This document shows, one piece after another, positions 32,816 to 40,673 of a stretch of 42,049 bases of DNA. Numbering within the stretch: position 1 is the stretch's first letter; each line of letters begins with the position of its first letter. The notes beneath the pieces were generated by a model. The model had not been told where the DNA came from. It saw only the letters and a list, made by a program, of their open reading frames with translations, and did no database searches. The stretch is from positions 1-42,049 of the forward strand of contig CAXYWB010000011.1 in NCBI GenBank assembly GCA_964292695.1, in the 5' to 3' direction. Source of the stretch: UPXZ01 sp018055865 (GTDB taxonomy: Bacteria > Bacteroidota > Bacteroidia > Bacteroidales > Paludibacteraceae). The position numbers and the translations under genes were made by a program.

Positions 32816-35242
32816 ATGAAGAAACAGTTCGACAGTTTATTTACAAACGAAATGATGGGAGAATCGGAAGTTTATCCGATTATTTCACTGGATGAAAATC
32901 CCACGGAGGTTAACCTCAATCCGGGCGATGAATTACCTATTTTGCCCCTTCGCAACATGGTTATTTTTCCGGGCGTACTTGTTCCGGTTTCGGTAGCACG
33001 CCCCAAGTCGCTGCGGCTTATTCGCCAGGTACAAGCCAACGACGGATTGATAGGCGCCTGCACACAAATAGACAAAAAAGTGGAAGATCCTACCCTGGAT
33101 CAACTTTACAAAACGGGAGTGGCAGCACAGATAGTGCGTGTGCTCGAAATGCCCGACAGCACCACCACCGTGATTCTGGAAGGAAAAAAACGTTTCCGTC
33201 TGGGCGAACTTGTACACAATAAGCCCTACATGAAGGCCAAAGTATATCCGGTAGACGATATGCTGCCCGATTCTTCCGACAAGTCATTCATTGCATTATC
33301 TTCATCCATACGCGATCTGGCTGTAAAAATTATCGAAAGTTCCGGTATTATTCCTCCTGAAATGGCATTTGCTATCCGGAATATTGAGAATCCGGTATTT
33401 CTGATCAACTATATTTGTACCAATTTCGGTATCAATGTAGAAGAAAAACAGCGTCTGCTCGAGATTGAAGAGGTGATGGAGCGGGGCTATCAATTGCTCA
33501 ACCTGCTGAACAAAGAGTTTCAAATGATTGAAATAAAGGCTTCCATACAGAATAAAGTGAAGGAAGGCATTGACCAGCAGCAGCGCGAATACTTTCTGCA
33601 ACAACAAATAAAAACCATACAGAACGAACTTGGCGAAAATTCTCCCGAATACGATGCACAAGAATTCAGAACACGCGCAAAAACAAAAAAATGGACAGAG
33701 CAGGTAGCCAAAATATTCGACAAAGAACTTCGTAAACTGGAACGCATGAGCCAGCATTCGCCGGAATACACCGTGCAGCTCAACTACGTGGAAACCATGC
33801 TCGACATTCCGTGGGGAGAATACACCAAAGACAATTTCAACCTGAAAAATGCCCGGAAAGTGCTTGAGAAAGACCACTTCGGCATGGATACGGTGAAAGA
33901 ACGCATTCTGGAACACCTGGCCGTACTGAAACTCAAAGGTGATATGAAATCGCCCATAATTTGTCTTTACGGACCTCCGGGAGTGGGTAAAACTTCACTC
34001 GGCAAATCCATTGCAGCTGCACTGGGCAGAAAATACGTGCGTATGTCGCTGGGCGGACTGCACGATGAGGCCGAAATTCGCGGTCATCGCCGCACATACA
34101 TTGGCGCCATGCCCGGACGCATTATGCAAAACATCAAAAAAGCAGAATCGGCCAATCCGGTATTTGTACTGGACGAAGTAGATAAAATCAATGCCGATTA
34201 CAAAGGCGATCCATCTTCGGCTTTGCTCGAAGTGCTGGACCCCGAACAAAATCATGCTTTCCACGATAATTATCTGGACATTGACTTTGACCTTACAAAA
34301 GTGCTTTTCATAGCCACTGCCAACAATTTGAATGCCATACCGCGTCCGTTGCTGGACCGGATGGAACTCATAGAAGTGAGCGGCTACACCCAGGAAGAAA
34401 AAGTAGAAATTGCAACTCGTCACCTGGTGCCCAAAGAACTGGAAAATCACGGACTTACAGGTGAACAGATTAAATTGTCAAAACCAATTGTCAGTCAGGT
34501 GATTGATCAGTACACCCGTGAATCGGGTGTGCGCGAACTGGACCGCAAAATAACCGGGCTAATGAGAAAAGTGGCCTTAAAAGTAGCAACAAAGGAAAAG
34601 TACAACATCGATATTACTTCCGAAGATGTGAAAGCCTATCTAGGTACCCCGCGATACATCCGCGACAAATATGAGGGCAATGAATACGCCGGAGTAGTTA
34701 CAGGACTTGCCTGGACAAGTGTAGGCGGGGAAATTTTGTTTATCGAAAGCAGTTTGAGTCCGGGTAAAACACCTACCCTCACACTGACCGGAAATCTGGG
34801 TGATGTAATGAAAGAATCGGCCATGCTGGCTCTGCAATACATCAAAGCGCACACCGGCGAACTGGAAATAGATCAAAAACAAATAGAAGAAAACAGTGTA
34901 CATGTTCATATACCCGAAGGAGCTATCCCCAAAGACGGTCCTTCGGCCGGAATAACGATGGTGACTTCACTGGTTTCAGCTTTTACCAAACGGAAAGTAA
35001 GGAAAAATGTGGCCATGACAGGAGAAATTACCCTGCGCGGCAAAGTGCTTCCCGTAGGTGGAATTAAGGAGAAAATACTGGCTGCCAAGCGAGCCGGCAT
35101 TTCCGACATAGTAATCTGCGAAGAAAATCGCAAAGACATCGACGAGATAAAACCGGTTTACCTCAAGGGACTGAAATTCCACTATGTAACCGACATCATG
35201 GAGGCGATTGATTTTGCACTACTGAAAGAAAAAGTAAAATAA
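32816..35242 (+). CDS. lon: Lon ATP-dependent protease
   Basis: This 808-residue protein is the cytoplasmic AAA+ serine protease that degrades misfolded and regulatory proteins. The N-terminal substrate domain begins LPILPLRNMVIFPGVLVPV. The AAA+ module has Walker A GPPGVGKT (386-393) and Walker B VFVLDEVDKI. The protease domain has the catalytic dyad Ser710 (PKDGPSAG) and Lys753 (GGIKEKILAAKRAG), with the usual 43-residue spacing. I start at the ATG at 32816 (MKKQFDSLF); an upstream TTG at 32777 would add 13 residues and absorb an inverted repeat, which seems less likely. Confidence 0.96.
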   Translation: MKKQFDSLFTNEMMGESEVYPIISLDENPTEVNLNPGDELPILPLRNMVIFPGVLVPVSVARPKSLRLIRQVQANDGLIGACTQIDKKVEDPTLDQLYKTGVAAQIVRVLEMPDSTTTVILEGKKRFRLGELVHNKPYMKAKVYPVDDMLPDSSDKSFIALSSSIRDLAVKIIESSGIIPPEMAFAIRNIENPVFLINYICTNFGINVEEKQRLLEIEEVMERGYQLLNLLNKEFQMIEIKASIQNKVKEGIDQQQREYFLQQQIKTIQNELGENSPEYDAQEFRTRAKTKKWTEQVAKIFDKELRKLERMSQHSPEYTVQLNYVETMLDIPWGEYTKDNFNLKNARKVLEKDHFGMDTVKERILEHLAVLKLKGDMKSPIICLYGPPGVGKTSLGKSIAAALGRKYVRMSLGGLHDEAEIRGHRRTYIGAMPGRIMQNIKKAESANPVFVLDEVDKINADYKGDPSSALLEVLDPEQNHAFHDNYLDIDFDLTKVLFIATANNLNAIPRPLLDRMELIEVSGYTQEEKVEIATRHLVPKELENHGLTGEQIKLSKPIVSQVIDQYTRESGVRELDRKITGLMRKVALKVATKEKYNIDITSEDVKAYLGTPRYIRDKYEGNEYAGVVTGLAWTSVGGEILFIESSLSPGKTPTLTLTGNLGDVMKESAMLALQYIKAHTGELEIDQKQIEENSVHVHIPEGAIPKDGPSAGITMVTSLVSAFTKRKVRKNVAMTGEITLRGKVLPVGGIKEKILAAKRAGISDIVICEENRKDIDEIKPVYLKGLKFHYVTDIMEAIDFALLKEKVK

Positions 35243-35361
35243 CACATTACAGATTTCGGTTTTCGACAACTTCAATTCTCAAAAAATTTACATAAAAGAA
35301 ATCTGATGGACGGTTTTTTGAAAAAAACAGTAGTTTTATTCTTCATTTTCAAAATTTTATC

Positions 35362-35369
35362 TACATTTG
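35362..35369 (+). promoter_or_regulatory. Predicted -7 element for the DUF4126 gene, implying a near-leaderless mRNA
   Basis: TACATTTG matches TAnnTTTG and ends 7 nt before the ATG at 35377. If used, transcription would start within a few bases of the start codon. Confidence 0.45.
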
Positions 35370-35376
35370 TGCCGAT

Positions 35377-35964
35377 ATGAATCCGGAAATTTTAACAGCC
35401 GTAGCTTTAGGAATTGGATTGAGCGCCAGTACCGGCTTCAGGGTCTTCATCCCGATGCTGGTTGCCAGTGTGGCTTCTCACTTCAATATTCTGCCTGCTA
35501 CCGAAAGTTTTGCATGGCTCGGCAGTTGGACAGCCATGATTACTTTCGGAGTGGCTACCGTTGTGGAGGTGCTGGCTTATTATATTCCCTTTGTAGATAA
35601 CTTGCTCGATACGGTGACTACACCCATGGCTGTTGGGGCGGGAACGCTCCTGATGACTTCCGTGCTTCCGGTGGACAATGAGCTGATGAAATGGATTATG
35701 GGATTCGTAGTGGGCGGCGGTGCAGCTGCCACTATGCAGAGTGGAAGCGTTCTTTCAAGGCTTTCGTCCAGCAAATTCACGGCAGGCACGGCCAATCCCA
35801 TTGTTTCCACAGGTGAGAATGTGGCAGCACTCAGTACTTCAGTGCTGGCACTTTTTGTGCCGGTTTTGATGGCTGTTATCTTTATCGGCATTGCCATTCT
35901 GATTTTTTTCAAACTTTTTCAGTGGCGAAAGCACAAGAAAGCAAAAAATGAAACGCTGGTGTAA
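35377..35964 (+). CDS. DUF4126-family membrane protein
   Basis: This 195-residue inner-membrane protein has about five hydrophobic segments. The N-terminal tract TAVALGIGLSASTGFRVFIPM followed by LVASVASHF is characteristic of DUF4126, as are VVEVLAYYIPFVDNLLDTV and ANPIVSTGENVAAL. The function of the family is unknown. It is a single gene between lon and a bidirectional terminator. Confidence 0.85.
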   Translation: MNPEILTAVALGIGLSASTGFRVFIPMLVASVASHFNILPATESFAWLGSWTAMITFGVATVVEVLAYYIPFVDNLLDTVTTPMAVGAGTLLMTSVLPVDNELMKWIMGFVVGGGAAATMQSGSVLSRLSSSKFTAGTANPIVSTGENVAALSTSVLALFVPVLMAVIFIGIAILIFFKLFQWRKHKKAKNETLV

Positions 35965-35998
35965 GGTGCCATTTACATTAAACTCAAAAAAACAGATT

Positions 35999-36039
35999 AA
36001 AAAAAGCGGAACAGTTACTTGAACTATTCCGCTTTTTTT
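35999..36039. terminator. Bidirectional intrinsic terminator
   Basis: A run of A, then GCGGAA, a mismatch and AGTT, pairs across a 5-nt loop with AACT, a mismatch, TTCCGC and a run of seven T. The A and T runs make it a proper terminator on both strands, between the convergent DUF4126 and DUF2582 genes. Confidence 0.9.
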
Positions 36040-36055
36040 ATTCTATCCGGTTATA

Positions 36056-36253
36056 TTAAGCCAAAGCGATATATACGTCTTTGTCATCTTCTCTGAATGA
36101 TACTTTCCCTTCGCGAGCCAACCATCCTAATGCAAGATTCAAATCTTTTTCAGTTAATTTTGTAGCTTTTTTAACAGCTTTAATTTCCAATTCACCATTT
36201 TCCAAAGCAGCCCAAATCAAGCCGGCATTTGTTCCAATTTTTTCTGTAAACAT
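36056..36253 (-). CDS. Small winged helix-turn-helix protein (DUF2582)
   Basis: This 65-residue protein fits the DUF2582 winged-helix family: a first helix (GTNAGLIWAALENG), a helix-turn-helix pair (IKAVKKATKLTEKDLNLALGWL) and a beta wing (GKVSFREDDKDVYIAL). It may bind DNA, but no target is known and it may instead be a protein-interaction module. It is monocistronic, ending at a bidirectional terminator, with a good -7 element about 54 nt upstream of its start. Confidence 0.85.
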   Translation of the reverse strand: MFTEKIGTNAGLIWAALENGELEIKAVKKATKLTEKDLNLALGWLAREGKVSFREDDKDVYIALA

Positions 36254-36306
36254 AATTTTCTAATTTCTTGTATAAGTTTGAATAATATAAATCTAATTTT
36301 TCGGTG

Positions 36307-36314
36307 CAAAATTA
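36307..36314 (-). promoter_or_regulatory. Predicted -7 element for the DUF2582 gene
   Basis: TAATTTTG on the minus strand fits TAnnTTTG exactly. It implies a leader of about 47 nt. No convincing -33 partner was found. Confidence 0.45.
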
Positions 36315-36429
36315 CTAAAAAAACTGCTATAAAACATAAAAACGCTGACTATCAGTCTGTTTTTTAATTAATTTAACTTTCGTTAATTCTTTGAATTTAA
36401 GTGCTTATTGCATAAAAATGATTCATGGC

Positions 36430-36966
36430 CTATCCAAACCGTTTATTCCATTCGAGAAACTGCTCCACCTGCGATTCGTCGTATTTACCCAGTTTCTTCA
36501 GGATTTTCTCCACTTTCATTTCTTTACTGAGTTTTGTTTTGGAATAAAATTTATCAGCGTAGCATACTATCTGTTCTTCGATAGATACGGGGCGCATATC
36601 GCGGTGAGGAACGGGTAGGTTTCGCTTTTCAATCCACTCAAGACTCAGCCCCAGTCCGGTGTGGCGCTCACAGACCAGTGCATGAAGCGGATAACCCTCA
36701 CGGGCAACAATTTCTGAGCCCAGGTAACCATGAGCCACATACTTATGAGTTCCAAAACACTCTATTTCAGGTGCATCGGTCAGATACACGCCAATATCGT
36801 GAAGCATGGCAGCTTCAGATACAAACTGACGGTCGGCCCCGAATTCCGGATGCTTGTCCACCACTTCCAGCGCTTTATCGCGCACCTGACAGCTGTGTTT
36901 CACCAGAATTTTGTAGAGTTTACTTTTTTTATTGTAGTATTTTTGAATAATTTCGAGTGGATCCAT
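36430..36966 (-). CDS. HD-domain phosphohydrolase-like protein
   Basis: This 178-residue protein has an HD-domain layout: His in LVKHSCQVRDKALEV, the His-Asp pair in AAMLHDIGVYLTDAP, further histidines in FGTHKYVAHGYLGSEI and CERHTGLG, and a final Asp in CYADKFYSK. These should bind a divalent metal and hydrolyse a phosphate ester, perhaps of a nucleotide. The substrate is unknown. A divergent gene, tag, starts 171 nt away. Confidence 0.87.
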   Translation of the reverse strand: MDPLEIIQKYYNKKSKLYKILVKHSCQVRDKALEVVDKHPEFGADRQFVSEAAMLHDIGVYLTDAPEIECFGTHKYVAHGYLGSEIVAREGYPLHALVCERHTGLGLSLEWIEKRNLPVPHRDMRPVSIEEQIVCYADKFYSKTKLSKEMKVEKILKKLGKYDESQVEQFLEWNKRFG

Positions 36967-37011
36967 GAACTTTTTATAAACTTAATTCGCTATATTCTCA
37001 ATTTGAATTTG

Positions 37012-37019
37012 TATTTTTG
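37012..37019 (+). promoter_or_regulatory. Possible -7 element for tag
   Basis: TATTTTTG fits TAnnTTTG 118 nt upstream of the GTG start of tag. The -33 region is not convincing. Confidence 0.3.
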
Positions 37020-37137
37020 TAAACCTCAATCCTAAGTGCTTCTGTCGATACAATATGTAAGCGAAGTACCAAAACCGGTTCAGGTAAATTAGAATAAAAT
37101 ATCAATATCTTTCCTCTTACTAACTGAAGAAAAAACG

Positions 37138-37749
37138 GTGGCAAATTTAGCAAAAAAAACAATAGAAACGACAGATTGTTCGTGGCACGCCAATGATCTG
37201 CTTATGAAAACCTATCATGATACCGAATGGGGCGTACCGCTTCACGATGACCGGAAATTGTTTGAATTTATGGTGTTAGATGCTTTTCAGGCAGGTTTGA
37301 GCTGGAGAACTGTGCTATACAAACGGGAGAATTTCAGAAAAACGTTGGATGATTTTGATGCAGAAAAAATAGCTGTCTACGACGAAAATAAGATTCAGCA
37401 ACTGATGCAGGATACTTCCATCATTCGCAATCAGGCAAAAATACGGGCTACAGTGATCAACGCCGCAGCTTTTCTTCGGGTAAAAGAGGAATTTGGTTCA
37501 TTCGACCGTTTTATATGGCAATTCACAGATTATCAAACTATTCAGCATCATTATCAGGGCTTATCTGAAGTTCCGGCAAAATCGCACGAATCGGATGCTA
37601 TGAGCCTTGAATTGCAGCGAAGAGGATTTAAATTTGTGGGGTCAACTATTTGCTACGCTTTTATGCAGGCTGCCGGAATGATCAACGACCACATGGAAAG
37701 TTGTCCGGTAAATCCGTTGTTGAGAATCCCCCAGATCCCTAAAGGGTAG
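37138..37749 (+). CDS. tag: DNA-3-methyladenine glycosylase I (Tag)
   Basis: This 203-residue base-excision enzyme removes 3-methyladenine from alkylated DNA. Family blocks are C-x-W-H near the start (TTDCSWHAND), YHDTEWGVPLHDDRKLFEFMVLDAFQAGLSW with its catalytic acid, and GFKFVGSTICYAFMQAAGMINDHMESC, which supplies the His and Cys of the zinc site. The start is GTG at 37138. The last residues (RIPQIPKG) and the stop are encoded by a GC-rich mini-repeat, so the native C-terminus may have been replaced. Confidence 0.94.
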   Translation: MANLAKKTIETTDCSWHANDLLMKTYHDTEWGVPLHDDRKLFEFMVLDAFQAGLSWRTVLYKRENFRKTLDDFDAEKIAVYDENKIQQLMQDTSIIRNQAKIRATVINAAAFLRVKEEFGSFDRFIWQFTDYQTIQHHYQGLSEVPAKSHESDAMSLELQRRGFKFVGSTICYAFMQAAGMINDHMESCPVNPLLRIPQIPKG

Positions 37750-37750
37750 T
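37719..37750. repeat. GC-rich mini-repeat at the 3' end of tag
   Basis: In reverse complement it reads CTTTAGGGATCTGGGGG, then ATTCTCAAC. This is close to CTTTAGGGGTCTGGGGGG, then CAAC, at 7163-7184. It covers the last codons and stop of tag. Confidence 0.55.
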
Positions 37751-37900
37751 AAGAGAGCGCTCGTCAACGTTTGTCGACTGACGGAAATGTTGCTTGATTG
37801 AGGTGGTAGCATGAAGACTTGAATACCTGGAGATTTGAAGTCCAATTTACCAATTAATTAATTTACTAATTTACATATTTACAATTAAAACAATTATTCT

Positions 37901-37934
37901 TAAGTCCCCCTTTGGAGGATTGAGGGGGCTTAAC
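37901..37934. repeat. GC-rich palindromic mini-repeat before priA
   Basis: TTAAGTCCCCC pairs with GGGGGCTTAA around a GGAGGATTGA-containing loop, a long stem that ends 10 nt before the priA ATG. It is the most complete member of the dispersed family in this window. It may shape the priA leader or ribosome-binding site. The rest of the 195-nt gap after tag is AT-rich with nothing else recognisable. Confidence 0.7.
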
Positions 37935-37944
37935 AGATAATCCG

Positions 37945-40401
37945 ATGAAGTACATTAACGTCATACTCCCTTTGCCACTGGGCAATACCTTTACCTACTC
38001 AGTTCCCGAAGAATGGGCTGCTGAGGTGCGTATAGGGATGCGCGTAGTGGTTCCCTTTGGTAAGAAGAAAATGTACACGGGCATAGTATGCCTAATTCAC
38101 AGCATTGCTCCCATCCTGTATCAGGCCAAAGAAATCATCTGCTTGCTGGACGAACAACCGATTATCCGATTTCCGCAACTCAAATTCTGGGAATGGATGA
38201 GTTCGTACTACCTGGCATACCCCGGCGAAGTATATCAGGCCGCTATACCCGCCGGGCTGAAACTGGAAAGCGAAACACAGGTGCGCCTGAATCCCGCATT
38301 TGAAAGAGAAATAGCGCTCTCGGATAAAGAGTATAAAATTATCGACGCTCTTTCTGATGGAAAAATTAAATCGGTATCAGAACTTAACAAAGTTACCGAA
38401 ATGCGCGATACGCTACCGGCACTTAAAATCCTGATGGAAAAAGGACTTGTGGAGGTAAGTGAAGAGCTCACCGAAAAATACCGTCCTAAAACGGAAAGCT
38501 ACATCCGCCTCACCGAAAAAGCATCTTCTGAAAATCAGTTACGAAATATTTTCGAAGAACTAAGCCGCGCCCGGAAGCAGCTGGAGCTGCTCATGAAGTA
38601 CATTGAACTGTCGAAATGTTTGTCGAAGAATAATATTATCGAGGTTTCGAAGAAAGAATTGCTCGAAAAATCAGGCAATTCTGTTTCAGTGCTCAGTGCA
38701 CTGACTGCACGAAATGTGCTCGAAATCTATCAAAAAGAAATTGGACGATTAGACCGATCGGAAGTGCTTACCGAAGAGAAATATCCACTCAACGAATTTC
38801 AGCTTAAGGCTTTTAACGAGTTGAACCATCAGTTTATTGATAAAAAAACGGTGTTGCTTCACGGCATAACATCCAGCGGCAAGACCGAACTCTACATCCA
38901 CCTGATAGAACAAACCCTGGCAGAAAAGAAGCAGGTGCTCTATCTGGTGCCTGAAATAGCGCTTACCACACAGCTCACTTCGCGACTGAAACGGATTTTT
39001 GGTAACAAACTTGCGGTGTATCATTCCCGTTTTTCGGATGCAGAGCGGGTGGAAATATGGAATAACATGCTGCAGGACAAAGGGTACGAAGTGGTGATAG
39101 GGGCACGTTCGGCTGTTTTCATTCCGTTCCGTCAACTGGGGCTCGTCATTGTGGACGAAGAGCACGAGACAAGTTACAAGCAATTTGACCCCGCTCCGCG
39201 ATACAATGCCCGCAATGCTGCCATCGTGCTGGCTTCACTTCATGGTGCCAAAACCCTGCTTGGTAGTGCTACGCCAGCCATCGAGAGTTATTTCAACGCT
39301 AAAACAGGTAAATATGGCTATGTAGCTATCAATCAGCGTTTCAGGGAAATGGAACTTCCTGATATTCTGATTGCCGATACCAAAGAAGCCTACCGCAAAA
39401 AGCAGATGGAAGGTCATTTCACTCCCCTGCTGAAGGAAAAAACCAAAAAAGCGTTGCAAAACAAAGAGCAAGTCATTCTTTTTCAAAACCGGCGCGGCTA
39501 CGCTCCATATCTGGAATGCAAAAACTGCACCTATGTACCCAAATGCAAAAACTGCGATGTGAGTCTGACAGTTCACAAATTTCTGAACAAACTCACCTGC
39601 CATTATTGCGGCTATACGGAACATATTCCCGAACTTTGTCCGGTATGCAATACACCCAATCTGGAAAACAAGGGATTCGGTACTGAAAAAATAGAACAGG
39701 AGATCACAGAGTTTTTCCCACAGGCACGCGTATCACGCATGGATGTGGATACTACCCGCAACAAAAAATCGTACGATAAAATTATTACCGATTTTGAACA
39801 GGGAAAAGTAGATATTCTGGTTGGTACTCAAATGGTTACAAAAGGACTCGACTTTGAGCGGGTGAGTCTGGTAGGGATTCTCAATGCCGACAACATGTTG
39901 AATTTTCCCGATTTCCGTTCCCACGAACGGGCTTTCCAGCTCATGGCGCAGGTGAGCGGCAGAGCAGGGCGCAAGAACAAACGGGGCACTGTAGTGCTTC
40001 AAACCTCCAATCCGGAACATCCGGTTATCGGGCAGGTAATCCGAAACGATTACGAAGCCATGTTCAATACTCAATCGGAGGAACGAAGTCAGTTTGGTTA
40101 TCCGCCTTACACCCGGCTGATTGAAATCACCCTGCGTCATCGCGATGTAAAAACAGTGGATCACGCTGCGCAGGAGTTGGCCGCAGAACTTCGGAAGATA
40201 TTCTCCCATCGTGTGTTCGGGCCGAATATTCCTCCGGTTTCACGTATTCAGAATTATTATATTAAAAATATCCTGCTTAAAATAGAAACCGAAGCCTCCC
40301 CTGTCCGCGCCAAGGAAATACTGAAACAAATCACCGATTTGCTTCTCGCCCGACAGCCGTTCAAATCGGTGAAAATAAGCCTGGATGTTGATCCGGTTTG
40401 A
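37945..40401 (+). CDS. priA: PriA, primosomal replication-restart helicase
   Basis: This 818-residue 3'-5' helicase reloads the replisome at stalled forks. The N-terminal 3'-end-binding domain (about 1-100) is followed by a winged-helix region and the helicase core: Walker A GITSSGKT (307-314), Walker B VDEEHETSYKQ, LLGSATPAIES and QVSGRAGRKNKRG. The zinc-binding insertion, with eight Cys in CxxC pairs, starts at C525 (CKNCTYVPKCKNC, CHYCGYTEHIPELCPVC). The N-terminal region is longer than in E. coli, as is common in this phylum. Confidence 0.96.
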   Translation: MKYINVILPLPLGNTFTYSVPEEWAAEVRIGMRVVVPFGKKKMYTGIVCLIHSIAPILYQAKEIICLLDEQPIIRFPQLKFWEWMSSYYLAYPGEVYQAAIPAGLKLESETQVRLNPAFEREIALSDKEYKIIDALSDGKIKSVSELNKVTEMRDTLPALKILMEKGLVEVSEELTEKYRPKTESYIRLTEKASSENQLRNIFEELSRARKQLELLMKYIELSKCLSKNNIIEVSKKELLEKSGNSVSVLSALTARNVLEIYQKEIGRLDRSEVLTEEKYPLNEFQLKAFNELNHQFIDKKTVLLHGITSSGKTELYIHLIEQTLAEKKQVLYLVPEIALTTQLTSRLKRIFGNKLAVYHSRFSDAERVEIWNNMLQDKGYEVVIGARSAVFIPFRQLGLVIVDEEHETSYKQFDPAPRYNARNAAIVLASLHGAKTLLGSATPAIESYFNAKTGKYGYVAINQRFREMELPDILIADTKEAYRKKQMEGHFTPLLKEKTKKALQNKEQVILFQNRRGYAPYLECKNCTYVPKCKNCDVSLTVHKFLNKLTCHYCGYTEHIPELCPVCNTPNLENKGFGTEKIEQEITEFFPQARVSRMDVDTTRNKKSYDKIITDFEQGKVDILVGTQMVTKGLDFERVSLVGILNADNMLNFPDFRSHERAFQLMAQVSGRAGRKNKRGTVVLQTSNPEHPVIGQVIRNDYEAMFNTQSEERSQFGYPPYTRLIEITLRHRDVKTVDHAAQELAAELRKIFSHRVFGPNIPPVSRIQNYYIKNILLKIETEASPVRAKEILKQITDLLLARQPFKSVKISLDVDPV

Positions 40402-40506
40402 TTTATCAATAGTTTTCGATTGACAATTTACAATTGGTTAGCTGAAAGCTTTTTGCTAAAAACATACATTTTTCTGCCATTTAATGCATTATTTTCCAAA
40501 TTTTAG

Positions 40507-40514
40507 TATCTTTG
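40507..40514 (+). promoter_or_regulatory. Predicted -7 element for the tryptophanase/TPL-family gene
   Basis: TATCTTTG, followed by CAC, matches TAnnTTTG and is the same octamer used in the 380-bp repeats. It would give a long leader of about 150 nt before the ATG at 40674. Confidence 0.5.
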
Positions 40515-40563
40515 CACACATAAAACTCAGTTTTGAGAGCAATTTTGCAACTTTCACGCTCAG

Positions 40564-40619
40564 GACAAGACAATTTGTCATTAGAGTCTGTACGAAAGAA
40601 ACTACTCGGACTTTTTTTT
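40564..40619 (+). terminator. Possible attenuator in the leader of the tryptophanase/TPL-family gene
   Basis: A first hairpin, GACAAG/TTTGTC (40564-40579), is followed by AGTCTG (40585-40590) pairing with CGGACT (40607-40612; one G-U pair) and then a run of T (40613-40619). This resembles an intrinsic terminator between the predicted promoter and the start codon. The stem is short, so activity is uncertain. Confidence 0.4.
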
Positions 40620-40673
40620 ACAAAAAAACAAAACAAACACCCTTATTTTTACTGACAAAAAAAAGCAAAGAAA

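Noticed and set aside
33302..33916. 204-codon frame antisense to lon
   Set aside because: It is a shadow of the conserved Lon reading frame, with a Phe/His-rich composition typical of antisense frames.
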